44,527 nt of DNA from Nitrosospira multiformis. Lineage in GTDB: Bacteria; Pseudomonadota; Gammaproteobacteria; Burkholderiales; Nitrosomonadaceae. Position 1 is the first letter of the stretch, and each line of letters begins with the position of its first letter. The stretch covers positions 1 through 44,527 of the forward strand of contig NZ_QAOK01000025.1 in the NCBI RefSeq assembly GCF_003050865.1. The letters are read 5' to 3'. Made by a program: the position numbers and the translations under genes. The notes beneath the pieces are model-generated. The model was given only the letters and a program-made list of their open reading frames with translations, was not told the origin of the DNA and did not search any database. Below are positions 7,668 through 15,817 of the stretch, in pieces.

Positions 7668-7713
7668 CCCAGACCCCGAAGTCACCTCCCCGTGTTTAGG
7701 GGTCTGGGTTTTT
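7668..7713 (+). terminator. Rho-independent terminator
   Basis: CCCAGACCCC (7668-7677) pairs with GGGGTCTGGG (7699-7708) around a 21-base loop, followed by TTTTTATTTT. It would end transcription of the small ORF at 7415. Confidence 0.7.
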
Positions 7714-8148
7714 ATTTTCCCGCCCCTGCATCACCTGCGCTTTTTATTCCAATTCACTCTCTGTGACCTGCTCCCCGTAATTAGCTACACGGTGCAGTAG
7801 AATCCTGGGTTGCATTGACCCTACCCCGGAATCAGTACCGGTCTAAAGTGGAAAATTCCGGCTTCGTAGGCCTGTCGGGCAAGGTGCTTTCCCTTGCCCG
7901 GCGGGCAAATTCAGCAGGGGTCACCATTTCCCCGGTGGTTCATGCTACCAATCAGGCCATGGGCTTTGAGGAAATCCTGCCAATCATGGCTGCCATATTG
8001 GCTTCCCTGGTCGAAAGAACAATCAACGGGTCTTCGGTTGCCGCCGTAACACGGCCATCAGCAAGGCGCTGATGGCCAGTTTCCGCCTATTGTGATTGAA
8101 CTGCCCAGCTTATGCCGACCGACTACGGTCAGGCGAACAGCGATCGGG
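7714..8148. other. Gap without recognised gene
   Basis: A plus-strand frame (7815-8072) and another (8096-8302) lack starts and recognisable motifs; the latter overlaps the minus-strand surface protein gene. No repeat or regulatory site identified. Confidence 0.35.
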
Positions 8149-8871
8149 TCAATCGAGCTTGCGACGGTTCGCGGCAAGACCGACGAGGCCGATGAGCAAG
8201 AGCCAGCTCGTCGCGGGGAGCGGCACGGCGGCCTCTAAGGGGAGTTCCATAGGGGGAGTGCCGTTGTCGGACGTGGCCCAGGAAAGCGAATTAATATTGT
8301 AGCTGACCCGGCCATAGGTGAAATCCAGCGCCAGGAAGAGATCACCTGCGAATTCCTTAGTAAGGTTCAACGTGAAGCTTGAAGTGCCGCGATTCAACGC
8401 GTTGGCGGCCTCCCACGGGTTGTGGACGACGTTGAAAGAGCCGGCGCGAAGACTCTGGCTGCCAAGAACCTTTCCATTGCCCTGATCGACATAGTAGGCG
8501 CCGGAAAACGGCACATAGCTGTAGTAGATGTCGCCGCCGCCGTTTTGATAGGCGCTAGGGCTATAGGGTCCGGTCAGCGAGAAATCAAAAGCGATGGATG
8601 TTGCGCCCGGCACTAGGCCGGAGAACTGGAAGATGTCGAGTCGATCGCCGCCCATCCACTCTGGTGCACCTGCGCCCGTAACATCGGTCGTGCCGCTGGC
8701 AACCATGGTCGGCGAAACCCAGTTGTTGGAGAAATTGCCGCCAGCCTCTTGCAGAATAGGGATAGCTTCTGCGACGGGGGCTGTGATCGAGGCGGCACCA
8801 ACCAGCACCGCAACGTAGAGTTTCTGAACTGACATCGCTGCAGCGGAAGTTGAAAAGCTTTTTTTCTTCAT
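8149..8871 (-). CDS. VPLPA-CTERM sorting domain-containing surface protein
   Basis: ATG 8871 (MKKKSFSTSAAAMSVQKLY) is the start because AGAGGA lies five bases upstream; the frame is open 12 codons further without a ribosome site. 240 residues. The signal peptide ends at about PVAEA-IP. The mature domain is glycine- and aromatic-rich (FDFSLTGPYSPSAYQNGGGD, YYSYVPFSGAYYVDQGNG) and probably beta-rich. The C-terminus is AVPLPATSWLLLIGLVGLAA then NRRKLD: a VPLPA-type exosortase tail with hydrophobic helix and basic end. The sorting motif differs from the PEP-CTERM tails nearby, so a different exosortase may act on it. A minus-strand sigma-54 promoter lies 162 bp upstream. Confidence 0.85.
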   Translation of the reverse strand: MKKKSFSTSAAAMSVQKLYVAVLVGAASITAPVAEAIPILQEAGGNFSNNWVSPTMVASGTTDVTGAGAPEWMGGDRLDIFQFSGLVPGATSIAFDFSLTGPYSPSAYQNGGGDIYYSYVPFSGAYYVDQGNGKVLGSQSLRAGSFNVVHNPWEAANALNRGTSSFTLNLTKEFAGDLFLALDFTYGRVSYNINSLSWATSDNGTPPMELPLEAAVPLPATSWLLLIGLVGLAANRRKLD

Positions 8872-9032
8872 GTGTTCCTCTCGGTTTTTTATACTACTAG
8901 AACCCAAACAGCACTAATCACCCCAATATCTTACCCATTTTGATAGTTCAGCCTATTGGACTAAGGTACACCAGAGGCCAGACCTACACCGAGCAGCGCC
9001 AACCACACAGGAAGTGTGGTTGTATCAATACA

Positions 9033-9048
9033 AGCATGAAGCGTGCCA
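9033..9048 (-). promoter_or_regulatory. Sigma-54 promoter for the VPLPA-CTERM gene
   Basis: Read on the minus strand from 9048: TGGCACGCTTCATGCT. TGGCACG is the exact consensus -24 box; GG and GC are 10 bases apart; the -12 box is ATGC instead of TTGC. It points towards ATG 8871. Confidence 0.65.
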
Positions 9049-9088
9049 ATCTTTAAAAGATTGATTAAATATAGAAAAAATACGGCAT

Positions 9089-9103
9089 TTACATTCTATG
9101 TAA
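9089..9103. promoter_or_regulatory. Inverted repeat between divergent sigma-54 promoters
   Basis: TTACAT-TCT-ATGTAA, 6-bp arms, lies 41 bp from the minus promoter and 167 bp from the plus promoter. It could be an activator site; this is position-based inference only. Confidence 0.3.
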
Positions 9104-9269
9104 GGACCTTCGACACTTTCACTCTTCTGTATTCGCCACTCTTTTACTCTACCTTCCATTCTCCTCGCAGTATTCTTCCTTGTATTACGCTCGTACTTCC
9201 TGTCGAAAATTTTTACTTCCTTCTTAATCTATCCAGGATAAGCATTTAAAAAATCATCATAAATTATTT

Positions 9270-9285
9270 TGGCATATTTCTTGCT
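9270..9285 (+). promoter_or_regulatory. Sigma-54 promoter for the T5SS/PEP-CTERM repeat protein
   Basis: TGGCATATTTCTTGCT: TGGCA at -24 and TTGCT at -12, GG and GC exactly 10 bases apart. The predicted transcript start is about 9296, upstream of GTG 9342. Confidence 0.72.
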
Positions 9286-9341
9286 TCTCTAGTTTGCCAT
9301 TTGGCATACATCTCAATCAAAAAGAAGAAAGGAGAAATAAG

Positions 9342-10943
9342 GTGTTAAAAAATGCTTTTCTGCGGGGGGATATCCGTAGCAAATTGGCACTGTCGATTCC
9401 TGTGCCTCTAAAGCAAGGTACGGCACTGGCTGGATTGATAAGCGCTGCCTTGTTTGCAGCCACCGCGAATGCGACCGTAATCACCAATGGCACAATCAAC
9501 CCTGGTACCCTGACGACGAATCCGTCCACGACAAGCCAGATTATTGTTGGATTTGGAGTTACCCCCGGTAGTCTTGAAGTCAATGCAAATCCAACCGGAA
9601 ATGGCTTTACTTCCGTTACCGGTAACTTTTCAGGCAGCGTCGGTGTAGTAGCGGGCACGGGTGCGGGGAGCAATGGTACGATCTTAATTTCCGGGAATGG
9701 CACCGCGGGATCCGCCACCCTGAGCACCCCTAAAGCAATGGTGATAGGTGTTAACGGCGGTTCTGGCAGTCTTAGCGTACAGAATGGAGGCTTGGCAGCT
9801 GCTGGTGGATCCATTCAGGCTGGTAATACCAACTCTTCAGGCACGCTTCAGGTCAGTGGGACTAACTCTCTGCTGACATCTGGCGATCGTATTCAGGTAG
9901 GCGCGTTTACCAACTCCAGTGGATCAATGCAGATTTCGAATGGTGCCGTGGCTCAGGCAAATGGAAAGGTCGAAATTGGTATAGGGGATAACGCGACAGG
10001 AACCGTTACTGTTTCCGGATCAAACTCCAAAATGCTCACAAACGGCCTTTTCATTGGAAACAGCAATGTTGCCGGAACCATGACCAATACCGGTTCGCTG
10101 ACAATTCAGAATGGGGCAACCGTCACTGCCAACGCACTTGCTTCGGGCGCCGAGGGCGGGGTCAGCATTGGTTCCAAAAGCGGATCTCAAGTGACAGTGA
10201 CTGGAGCAGGCTCAAGCCTGCAAGTGGGTGCCATTACCTCCAGCACAAACTTTCTTGCAGGGAAAGAGGTTGTCGTTGGAGGATATGGAAAAGGGCAACT
10301 CACTGTCGATCAATCCGCCTCAGTTAATGCAGCAGGCGCGAACGTAATTGTGGGTGGAGGAATTTTCGGTAATCAAACTGATGCTGGGACACTCACAGTA
10401 AAAAATGGAGGAACCCTTACCGCTGAAAACGTGACTGTCAATCAGAATGGTTTACTAAATGGGGCTGGAGGTACGTTTATAGGCGATGTGATCATAAATG
10501 GAGGAACCCTCGCTCCGGGAAACTCCCCCGGCACAATGAATATTGACGGTGATCTCAATCTCCTCAGCGGAATACTGAATCTTGAGGTTGATGAGGGTGT
10601 TTTTGATCACCTTAATGTCTCCGGCAATGTGTTTTTTTCCGAAGATATCACTATCAATCTCGACTTCCTGAGCAGTCCTATCGATCATGCCTTCAACATC
10701 ATGGATTTTTTCTCTAACTACACTTCATTCGTAGTGGATCCAGCATTTAACCTTGCCAGCCATCTCAACGTAACGGGGCTCTCCAGCACAGACTTCATAA
10801 CTGTTAGCCTTGCCGGAAGTAGTGTTCAGTTTGGTGACCCAAGCGACCCGGGAACCACAATACCAGAGCCAGGAGCATTACTGCTATTGCTCGCGGGAGC
10901 AGGGGCAATGGTTGTAGCAAGACGTCCCCTGAAAAAGATATAA
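9342..10943 (+). CDS. T5SS/PEP-CTERM-associated repeat surface protein with PEP-CTERM tail
   Basis: GTG 9342 is the start: AAGGAG sits seven bases ahead, whereas the longer TTG frame (9294) begins at the predicted transcription start. 533 residues. A long signal region (VLKNAFLRGDIRSKLALSIP, hydrophobic core, ATANA cleavage) is followed by about eight degenerate 35-50-residue repeats rich in Gly, Ser, Asn and Thr (for example GTLQVSGTNSLLTSGDRIQV, GTVTVSGSNSKMLTNGLFIG), the pattern of autotransporter-like beta-helix stalks. Then comes GGTLAPGNSPGTMNIDGDL and a C-terminal tail IPEPGALLLLLAGAGAMVV-ARRPLKK. Role by family: long surface-displayed beta-solenoid sorted by exosortase. A strong hairpin follows. 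Confidence 0.85.
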   Translation: MLKNAFLRGDIRSKLALSIPVPLKQGTALAGLISAALFAATANATVITNGTINPGTLTTNPSTTSQIIVGFGVTPGSLEVNANPTGNGFTSVTGNFSGSVGVVAGTGAGSNGTILISGNGTAGSATLSTPKAMVIGVNGGSGSLSVQNGGLAAAGGSIQAGNTNSSGTLQVSGTNSLLTSGDRIQVGAFTNSSGSMQISNGAVAQANGKVEIGIGDNATGTVTVSGSNSKMLTNGLFIGNSNVAGTMTNTGSLTIQNGATVTANALASGAEGGVSIGSKSGSQVTVTGAGSSLQVGAITSSTNFLAGKEVVVGGYGKGQLTVDQSASVNAAGANVIVGGGIFGNQTDAGTLTVKNGGTLTAENVTVNQNGLLNGAGGTFIGDVIINGGTLAPGNSPGTMNIDGDLNLLSGILNLEVDEGVFDHLNVSGNVFFSEDITINLDFLSSPIDHAFNIMDFFSNYTSFVVDPAFNLASHLNVTGLSSTDFITVSLAGSSVQFGDPSDPGTTIPEPGALLLLLAGAGAMVVARRPLKKI

Positions 10944-10959
10944 ATTCCCTTTCCTGTAT

Positions 10960-11013
10960 CTCCCCGGAATTCTGAAATCCTTATTAACTTTATTTATTTC
11001 AGTTTCCGGGGAG
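10960..11013. terminator. Long inverted repeat after the repeat-protein gene
   Basis: CTCCCCGGAA (10960-10969) pairs with TTCCGGGGAG (11004-11013), and CTGAAAT/ATTTCAG (10972-10978/10996-11002) extends it to a 17-bp interrupted stem. No T-run follows directly; it may act as mRNA 3' protection or a bidirectional terminator. Confidence 0.5.
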
Positions 11014-11248
11014 TACGAGTTCTTTCCGCAATTTTTTGCTCACTAATTTCTTTATCTTAACCTTTTCTTGACTTCATTACCTCTCATCCACTTATCTTCT
11101 CTCCTGAAGAAGTCACTGATTAAAATATAATACCTCATCAGTATATATGCGAGAAATGAGGTTCCCAAATGCCCTCCATTTTGGAACAGGCATGAGTACG
11201 CTTTCCAGAGGCGAATAATTATTTCGCTTGTTTTATATGAAGGTGAAA

Positions 11249-12865
11249 ATGACACTATCCTCCCTTTCTATCGAGTCGTACGCTGAATCAGAACGCTTTC
11301 AGCTGTTTGTTGCCAGCGTCACTGACTACGCGCTTTACATGCTCAGCCCGGAAGGGCGTGTCTGCAGTTGGAATGCCGGTGCACAGAGGTTTAAAGGCTA
11401 TACGGCTGAAGAAATCATAGGTCAACACTTCTCCCGGTTTTATACAGAGGAAGACAGGGCAGCCAACATTCCATTCATGGCCTTGCAAACGGCAATCAAC
11501 GAGGGAAGATTCGAAGATGAAGGCTGGCGCGTACGCAAGGATGGCCATCGGTTCTGGGCCAGCATCGTCATTGATCCAATTCGGGATACCAAGGGCACGC
11601 TGATTGGTTTCGCTAAAATCACCCGTGATATTACCGAGCGCAAGAGGGCAACCGAGGCTCTGCATGCCAGTGAGGAGCAATTCCGGTTGCTGGTCGAGGG
11701 CGTGACGGACTACGCGATCTACATGTTGTCGGTGAATGGCACCATTACCAATTGGAATCCCGGGGCACGCCGGATCACTGGTTTCACCCAAACTGAAGCC
11801 GTTGGCACTCATTTATCCCGCTTTTATATAGAGGAAGACAAGGCCGAGGGCTTGCCATTGGTGGCATTACAGACCGCGGAAGCGGAAGGTCGCTTTGAAG
11901 GCGAAGGCTGGCGGGTACGGAAAGACGGCTCCAGGTTTTGGGCAAATGTAGTGATAGACCCAATTAGAAATGCTCTTGGCGAATTGATTGGGTTTGCAAA
12001 AATCACGCGTGATATCACGGAAAAGCGAGAGGCCGAGCAGGCGCTGGAGCGTGCCAAAGAAGCCTTGTTCCAGTCCCAGAAACTGGAAGCGATCGGCAAA
12101 TTGACGGGCGGTATCGCTCACGACTTCAATAACCTGCTTAACGTCATTGTCAATGGAATTGAAATCCTTGCAAAGCAGGCACAGACGCCAACTTCCACCC
12201 GGATGATCGAGAGCATGCAGCGGGCTGCCGCTCAGGGGACGATGTTAACGCAACAATTGTTGACGTTTGCTCGCAAGCAACCCTTAAAGCAAGATAAGTA
12301 CAATTTGAATCATGTCATACGTTCTTTTGAACCGGTACTCCGCAGAGCCAACAAAGGTTCTGTCGAGTTTGACGTGAAACTTGATCCGCTTTTACCACGG
12401 GTAATCATCGATGCGCCGCACTTCGAGGCGGCGTTATTAAACCTGGTTATCAATGCGCGTGACGCTACGCCCGATGGGGGCACTATTACATTGAGTACCG
12501 AACGGCTCGAACTGCGTGAAAAGGAAATCAATGCGCTGCTCGCAGGACGCTATGTGAAAGTTACTGTGAAAGATACCGGTACGGGGATGTTGCCGGAAGT
12601 GGCGGCCCAAGCCGTGGAGCCGTTCTTTACCACGAAGGAGGTTGGCAAAGGGTCAGGACTGGGACTGAGCCAAGTGTACGGGACGATCAAACAATTCGGT
12701 GGAGATATGGTAATTGAGACGGCGGTGGGTAAAGGCACTGCTATTTCCCTATTCGTGCCAGCGCTGGAAGGGGGTACGAATGAAGGTTCCGGAGGCCTGA
12801 CAAGCGGAAATGAGAAGGCATTGTTGGTGGATGATCAGGCGGATGTTCTGGATATCACCATGTAA
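11249..12865 (+). CDS. Double-PAS hybrid histidine kinase with truncated receiver domain
   Basis: ATG 11249 is chosen because AAGG lies five bases ahead; the frame is open to TTG 11228. 538 residues. Two tandem PAS/PAC modules (about 10-125 and 140-255) are near copies (FRLLVEGVTDYAIYMLS, GFAKITRDITE in each). A dimerisation/phosphoacceptor helix with His291 (GGIAHDFNNLLNV) and an ATPase domain with Asn402 (NARDATPDGG), DTGTGM from Asp442 and KGSGLGLSQV follow. A receiver domain starts at KALLVDDQADVLD (Asp528) but ends after about 15 residues, so the phosphorylatable Asp is absent. It is probably a working kinase that lost its receiver; the stop is 37 bp before an IS5 element. No cognate regulator is adjacent. 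Confidence 0.85.
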   Translation: MTLSSLSIESYAESERFQLFVASVTDYALYMLSPEGRVCSWNAGAQRFKGYTAEEIIGQHFSRFYTEEDRAANIPFMALQTAINEGRFEDEGWRVRKDGHRFWASIVIDPIRDTKGTLIGFAKITRDITERKRATEALHASEEQFRLLVEGVTDYAIYMLSVNGTITNWNPGARRITGFTQTEAVGTHLSRFYIEEDKAEGLPLVALQTAEAEGRFEGEGWRVRKDGSRFWANVVIDPIRNALGELIGFAKITRDITEKREAEQALERAKEALFQSQKLEAIGKLTGGIAHDFNNLLNVIVNGIEILAKQAQTPTSTRMIESMQRAAAQGTMLTQQLLTFARKQPLKQDKYNLNHVIRSFEPVLRRANKGSVEFDVKLDPLLPRVIIDAPHFEAALLNLVINARDATPDGGTITLSTERLELREKEINALLAGRYVKVTVKDTGTGMLPEVAAQAVEPFFTTKEVGKGSGLGLSQVYGTIKQFGGDMVIETAVGKGTAISLFVPALEGGTNEGSGGLTSGNEKALLVDDQADVLDITM

Positions 12866-12940
12866 TTTGGTTGAAGCAAGTCCGGGCCATTTTTCTCTTA
12901 GATAACGTAGTCACGAGCTTCGGAATATGAGAGACTTGGC

Positions 12941-12966
12941 GGGTCAGGGTCAGGGTCAGGGTCAGG
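12941..12966 (+). repeat. Four GGGTCA tandem repeats
   Basis: GGGTCA occurs four times in a row just inside the left end of the IS5 element, between the end repeat and the transposase ribosome site (GGAG at 12970). Slippage could vary the copy number. Confidence 0.7.
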
Positions 12967-12979
12967 AAAGGAGATTCGC

Positions 12980-13462
12980 ATGAAGAATTCGAAGCCCGCC
13001 TACCGCCGCCACGATATATCCGATGAGACCTGGGCCTTGCTGGAACCGCATCTGCCCGGACGCAAAGGCGTCTGGGGTGGCATTGCCGAGGACAATCGCC
13101 GGTTCATCGATGCTGTATTCTGGATATTACGAACAGGAGCGCCTTGGCGGGATCTTCCGTTGGAGTACGGAGGGTGGAGCAACACGCACCGCCGTTTCAT
13201 ACGCTGGCGGGACAAGGGTGTCTGGGAGAAGTTACTGGAGATTCTGATCGACGAGCCGGATTACGAGTGGCTGATGATTGACGCGAGCCATTGCAAGGTT
13301 CACCCGCATGTGGCTTTAGCCAGAGGCGGGAATCAGGACATGGGACGCACAAAAGGGGGCTCAACACCAGGATACATCTGGCCGTGGATGCGCATGGTAT
13401 GCCGATCAGAGTCCTTGTTAAACAAGGTGCCGCAGCGGATTGCACTGAAGCCTGCCGCCTGA
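12980..13462 (+). CDS. IS5-family transposase, OrfA part
   Basis: 160 codons from ATG 12980 behind AAAGGAG. The first 128 residues are genuine: YRRHDISDETWALLEPHLPG, then RTGAPWRDLPLEYGGWSNTH and LMIDASHCKVHPH, which holds the first catalytic Asp. At ACAAAAGGGGGC (about 13346-13357) the homology moves to the -1 frame (13291-13752), so residues after GRTKGG are out-of-frame tail. This is the layout of IS5/IS427-group elements, which make a fusion transposase by programmed -1 frameshifting at an A/G run; whether slippage is programmed here is inferred. It is the first half of a DDE transposase. Confidence 0.8.
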   Translation: MKNSKPAYRRHDISDETWALLEPHLPGRKGVWGGIAEDNRRFIDAVFWILRTGAPWRDLPLEYGGWSNTHRRFIRWRDKGVWEKLLEILIDEPDYEWLMIDASHCKVHPHVALARGGNQDMGRTKGGSTPGYIWPWMRMVCRSESLLNKVPQRIALKPAA

Positions 13463-13752
13463 TGGAGGGAATCGTTGCCGAATGCCTGATTGCAGATCGT
13501 GGCTACGACAGCGATGCGATTATCGAGCAGGCGATGAAGCAGGGCATGAAGCCTGTCATTCCACCGAGGAAGAACCGGACAAGACAAAGGCCATATGATG
13601 AGAATCTCTACAAGCTCCGCCATCTGGTGGAAAACGCCTTTCTCCACCTGAAAGGCTGGCGAGGCATTGCCACCCGATACGCCAAAAACAGCGCATCATT
13701 CCTTCCTGCCATCCAGATCAGGTGCATCGTCCTCTGGCTCAATGTCTCGTGA
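13291..13752 (+). CDS. IS5-family transposase, OrfB part (-1 frame)
   Basis: The homologous stretch begins near GTHKRGLNTRIHLAVDAHGM (about 13348), directly after the A4G5 run shared with OrfA. It carries the second catalytic Asp in CLIADRGYDSDAI and the catalytic Glu in HLVENAFLHLKGWRGIATRY. Together with OrfA the DDE triad is complete and the combined length (about 260 residues) is normal for small IS5 elements. There is no independent ribosome site, so production most likely depends on frameshifting from OrfA. The stop lies 9 bp before the right inverted repeat end. Confidence 0.8.
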   Translation: MQGSPACGFSQRRESGHGTHKRGLNTRIHLAVDAHGMPIRVLVKQGAAADCTEACRLMEGIVAECLIADRGYDSDAIIEQAMKQGMKPVIPPRKNRTRQRPYDENLYKLRHLVENAFLHLKGWRGIATRYAKNSASFLPAIQIRCIVLWLNVS

Positions 13753-14039
13753 CTACACTATCTAGAACAACAGTGATAAGTCGCCGCCCCCCTAGCCCGC
13801 CGCTTGAGAGGGCCGCTGAGAGGTGGGCTTCTCTTTTACCTCCGCGGCTTACCCCCCAGCTTCAATTGCTCGCCCGCCTAATTAGCTGCATAAGCACTCA
13901 CTTTTGCTACATACCCAACTAATTCAATCCCACGGCTTCTGACTTCTCCATGCCTATAGCATCAATCGGATAACTCGTGCCCAACCGTGGCCGAGCTGAG
14001 CCTGTCCCGGCCATCTGCAACGCTTCAATACGATTCCAC

Positions 14040-14056
14040 TGCGACAATTTGTCACA
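14040..14056. promoter_or_regulatory. TGYGRCAA-N-TTGYCRCA dyad upstream of the sialidase-fold gene
   Basis: TGCGACAATTTGTCACA, 8-bp arms around one base with one arm mismatch, 56 bp upstream of ATG 14112. The same dyad appears four times before the PEP-CTERM gene at 20582, suggesting a common regulator. Confidence 0.55.
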
Positions 14057-14111
14057 TTCCTTTTCCGCTGAAAATGAATTATGGTGCGTCCATTTGAGCA
14101 TGGGAATCACC

Positions 14112-15305
14112 ATGGGATATGTAGCTGTGCTGGCAATCACTTTTCTCCTGAACATGCCGCTCGCGGTCTTCGCGGGCTCCCCCGAGCAGGAGCAGGGCAG
14201 CACAAAAGCCACAACTCGCAATACGATAGGAGTGGGCGCAACCCTGGATGAAGCGGGTCGGCTCTGGGTGGCGAGGGTAGAGAATCAGCAGCTGCTCGTT
14301 TCCTTCTCCGACGATGACGGGTTTACTTTCTCTGCTCCCGTGACTGTCACGCGGGAGCCGGAAAGCATTTACGCCGATGGTGAGAACCGTCCCAAGATAG
14401 CGGTCGCGCGTGACGGAACAGTGTTGCTGACCTGGGTGCAGGCATTACCACAGAAGCATTCCGGAAATATCCGCATGGCGCGCTCCACAGATTCAGGCCG
14501 CACCTTTTCCACGCCCATTACGCTCAATGACGATGGCCGCATCACAAGCCACAGCTTCGGTTCGATGGCGATGGATGGGACGGGGAGAGTCGTCGTGGCA
14601 TGGCTGGACGGACGCGACCGGGAGGCAGCAAAGGAGAGAGGAGAGGACTTCACGGGGGTTTCCGTTTATATGGCTCAATCCAGCGACAATGGCGCCACCT
14701 TTGGCCCGAATCGCCAGTTCCGTTCTCATACCTGCCAGTGTTGCCGCATCGGGCTTACCTGGAGCAACGAGGGACCCATTGCGCTTTGGCGAGATATTTT
14801 CGATTCGAATACACGTGATTTTGCTATTGCCAACCTCGACAAAGGAAACATGCGCCGCGCGACCGACGACGAATGGCAGATTGATGCCTGTCCGCACAAC
14901 GGAGGCAGCATCGCAGCAGATGGAGTAGGTGGATTGCACTTCGTATGGTTCACCAACGGTAATGCACGGCAGGGAATATTCTATCGCCGCCTGTCCGGCG
15001 ATCGCATGTCTCCTCCCCTGATGGTGGGTGATCCGGCAGCACAAGCGAATCACGCCTCGGTGGCGGCAAATGGAAAAACGGTTATCGTTACCTGGCGGGA
15101 ATTCGACGGACGTTCATACTCCGCGAAAATGATGTATTCCCGCGATGGGGGAGAATCTTGGAGCGAAGTGCAGCGCATGATGGCATCTGCTGGCGCAACA
15201 GACCATCCCATTCCACTGATCAAGGGGGAAAAAGTGACCGTCGTATGGAATACCGCTTCTGACGGATTGCGGGTTCTTCCGTTGCAGCGCCTTGCTTCGA
15301 GATGA
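14112..15305 (+). CDS. Secreted sialidase-fold (Asp-box/BNR) beta-propeller protein
   Basis: ATG 14112 is preferred: GGGAA lies five bases ahead and a signal peptide starts at once (MGYVAVLAITFLLNMPLAVF-AGS). 397 residues. Asp-box motifs S-x-D-x-G-x-[TS]-[FW] recur as SDDDGFTF, STDSGRTF, SSDNGATF and SRDGGESW, defining a six-bladed sialidase-type propeller. Two cysteine motifs, HTCQCCRIG (about 205-213) and DACPHNGG, are unusual for true sialidases, and no catalytic Arg triad is evident, so this is more likely a periplasmic binding or metal-related protein than a neuraminidase. It lies upstream of and in line with a FecI-FecR-TonB receptor set, suggesting a role in uptake; inference only. Confidence 0.72.
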   Translation: MGYVAVLAITFLLNMPLAVFAGSPEQEQGSTKATTRNTIGVGATLDEAGRLWVARVENQQLLVSFSDDDGFTFSAPVTVTREPESIYADGENRPKIAVARDGTVLLTWVQALPQKHSGNIRMARSTDSGRTFSTPITLNDDGRITSHSFGSMAMDGTGRVVVAWLDGRDREAAKERGEDFTGVSVYMAQSSDNGATFGPNRQFRSHTCQCCRIGLTWSNEGPIALWRDIFDSNTRDFAIANLDKGNMRRATDDEWQIDACPHNGGSIAADGVGGLHFVWFTNGNARQGIFYRRLSGDRMSPPLMVGDPAAQANHASVAANGKTVIVTWREFDGRSYSAKMMYSRDGGESWSEVQRMMASAGATDHPIPLIKGEKVTVVWNTASDGLRVLPLQRLASR

Positions 15306-15333
15306 TTATCGCCGCAACGGCAGAATCGTCATC

Positions 15334-15711
15334 ATGAAGCTGAATCGGATAAACGAATTGCCATCGCGCCAATACACCCCGAAGGCGGCCGTAGACGCTG
15401 CCGCTTCTCCTCAACCCCCTCTTAATAAAGTGCTTTCCGCAGCGGGCGTCGTGCCTGATATGCTGACAGTCTTCAGCAAGAGTATCGGACGGGGAAGCAA
15501 CGCCGCGAATATGGATGTCAGTACCATACTCACGCGGGATCAGATACAGAAGAGCTCTCAGATCTTTCTCGATCAGCTCATGGGCAAGGAACTCGGTATC
15601 TGGACAAGGCAGATTCGGACAAACCAACTCGTTCCGACCGCTGCCATGCTTATGGAAGGTGCATACCAGCGTTCCCTCAAGTGGATGCGGAGGGGAACTT
15701 CCAGCCGATAG
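15334..15711 (+). CDS. Possible hypothetical protein before fecI
   Basis: The frame is open from 15292, overlapping the previous gene by 14 bp; ATG 15334 gives 125 residues without a clear ribosome site. The second half (STILTRDQIQKSSQIFLDQL, GKELGIWTRQIRTNQLVP) reads as amphipathic helices with sensible codon usage. No family recognised, no signal peptide. A minus-strand frame covers the same DNA but looks like its shadow. It sits between the propeller gene and fecI on the same strand, so it could belong to the same transcript. Confidence 0.38.
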   Translation: MKLNRINELPSRQYTPKAAVDAAASPQPPLNKVLSAAGVVPDMLTVFSKSIGRGSNAANMDVSTILTRDQIQKSSQIFLDQLMGKELGIWTRQIRTNQLVPTAAMLMEGAYQRSLKWMRRGTSSR

Positions 15712-15817
15712 CAATTTGTGGGCTGCCTCCCAGGTTCTTCAGCGAGATCATGTCCAGGATGTGTAGGTTTCGGGCGAAGACAGGTTTTCGTCCGAGGGGA
15801 AGGGGTGCCTGCCTGCC

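Larger units (their letters stand above)
12898..13765 (+). mobile_element. Complete IS5-family insertion sequence, about 860 bp
   Basis: ATAACGTAGTCACGAG (from 12902) and the complement of the right end, ATAGTGTAGTCACGAG (ending 13761), are 16-bp inverted repeats with two mismatches. TTAG (12898-12901) and CTAG (13762-13765) flank it; both fit the YTAR target but are not identical, so the duplication has mutated or the copy is recombinant. It encodes a two-frame transposase with all three catalytic residues. It lies immediately after the truncated receiver domain of the kinase. Confidence 0.78.

Noticed and set aside
11288-11812. 174-codon minus-strand frame
   Set aside because: Antisense to the first PAS module of the kinase; PAS/kinase motifs decide the strand.
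14493-15053. 186-codon minus-strand frame with several cysteines
   Set aside because: Antisense shadow of the sialidase-fold gene; the Asp-box pattern is on the plus strand.
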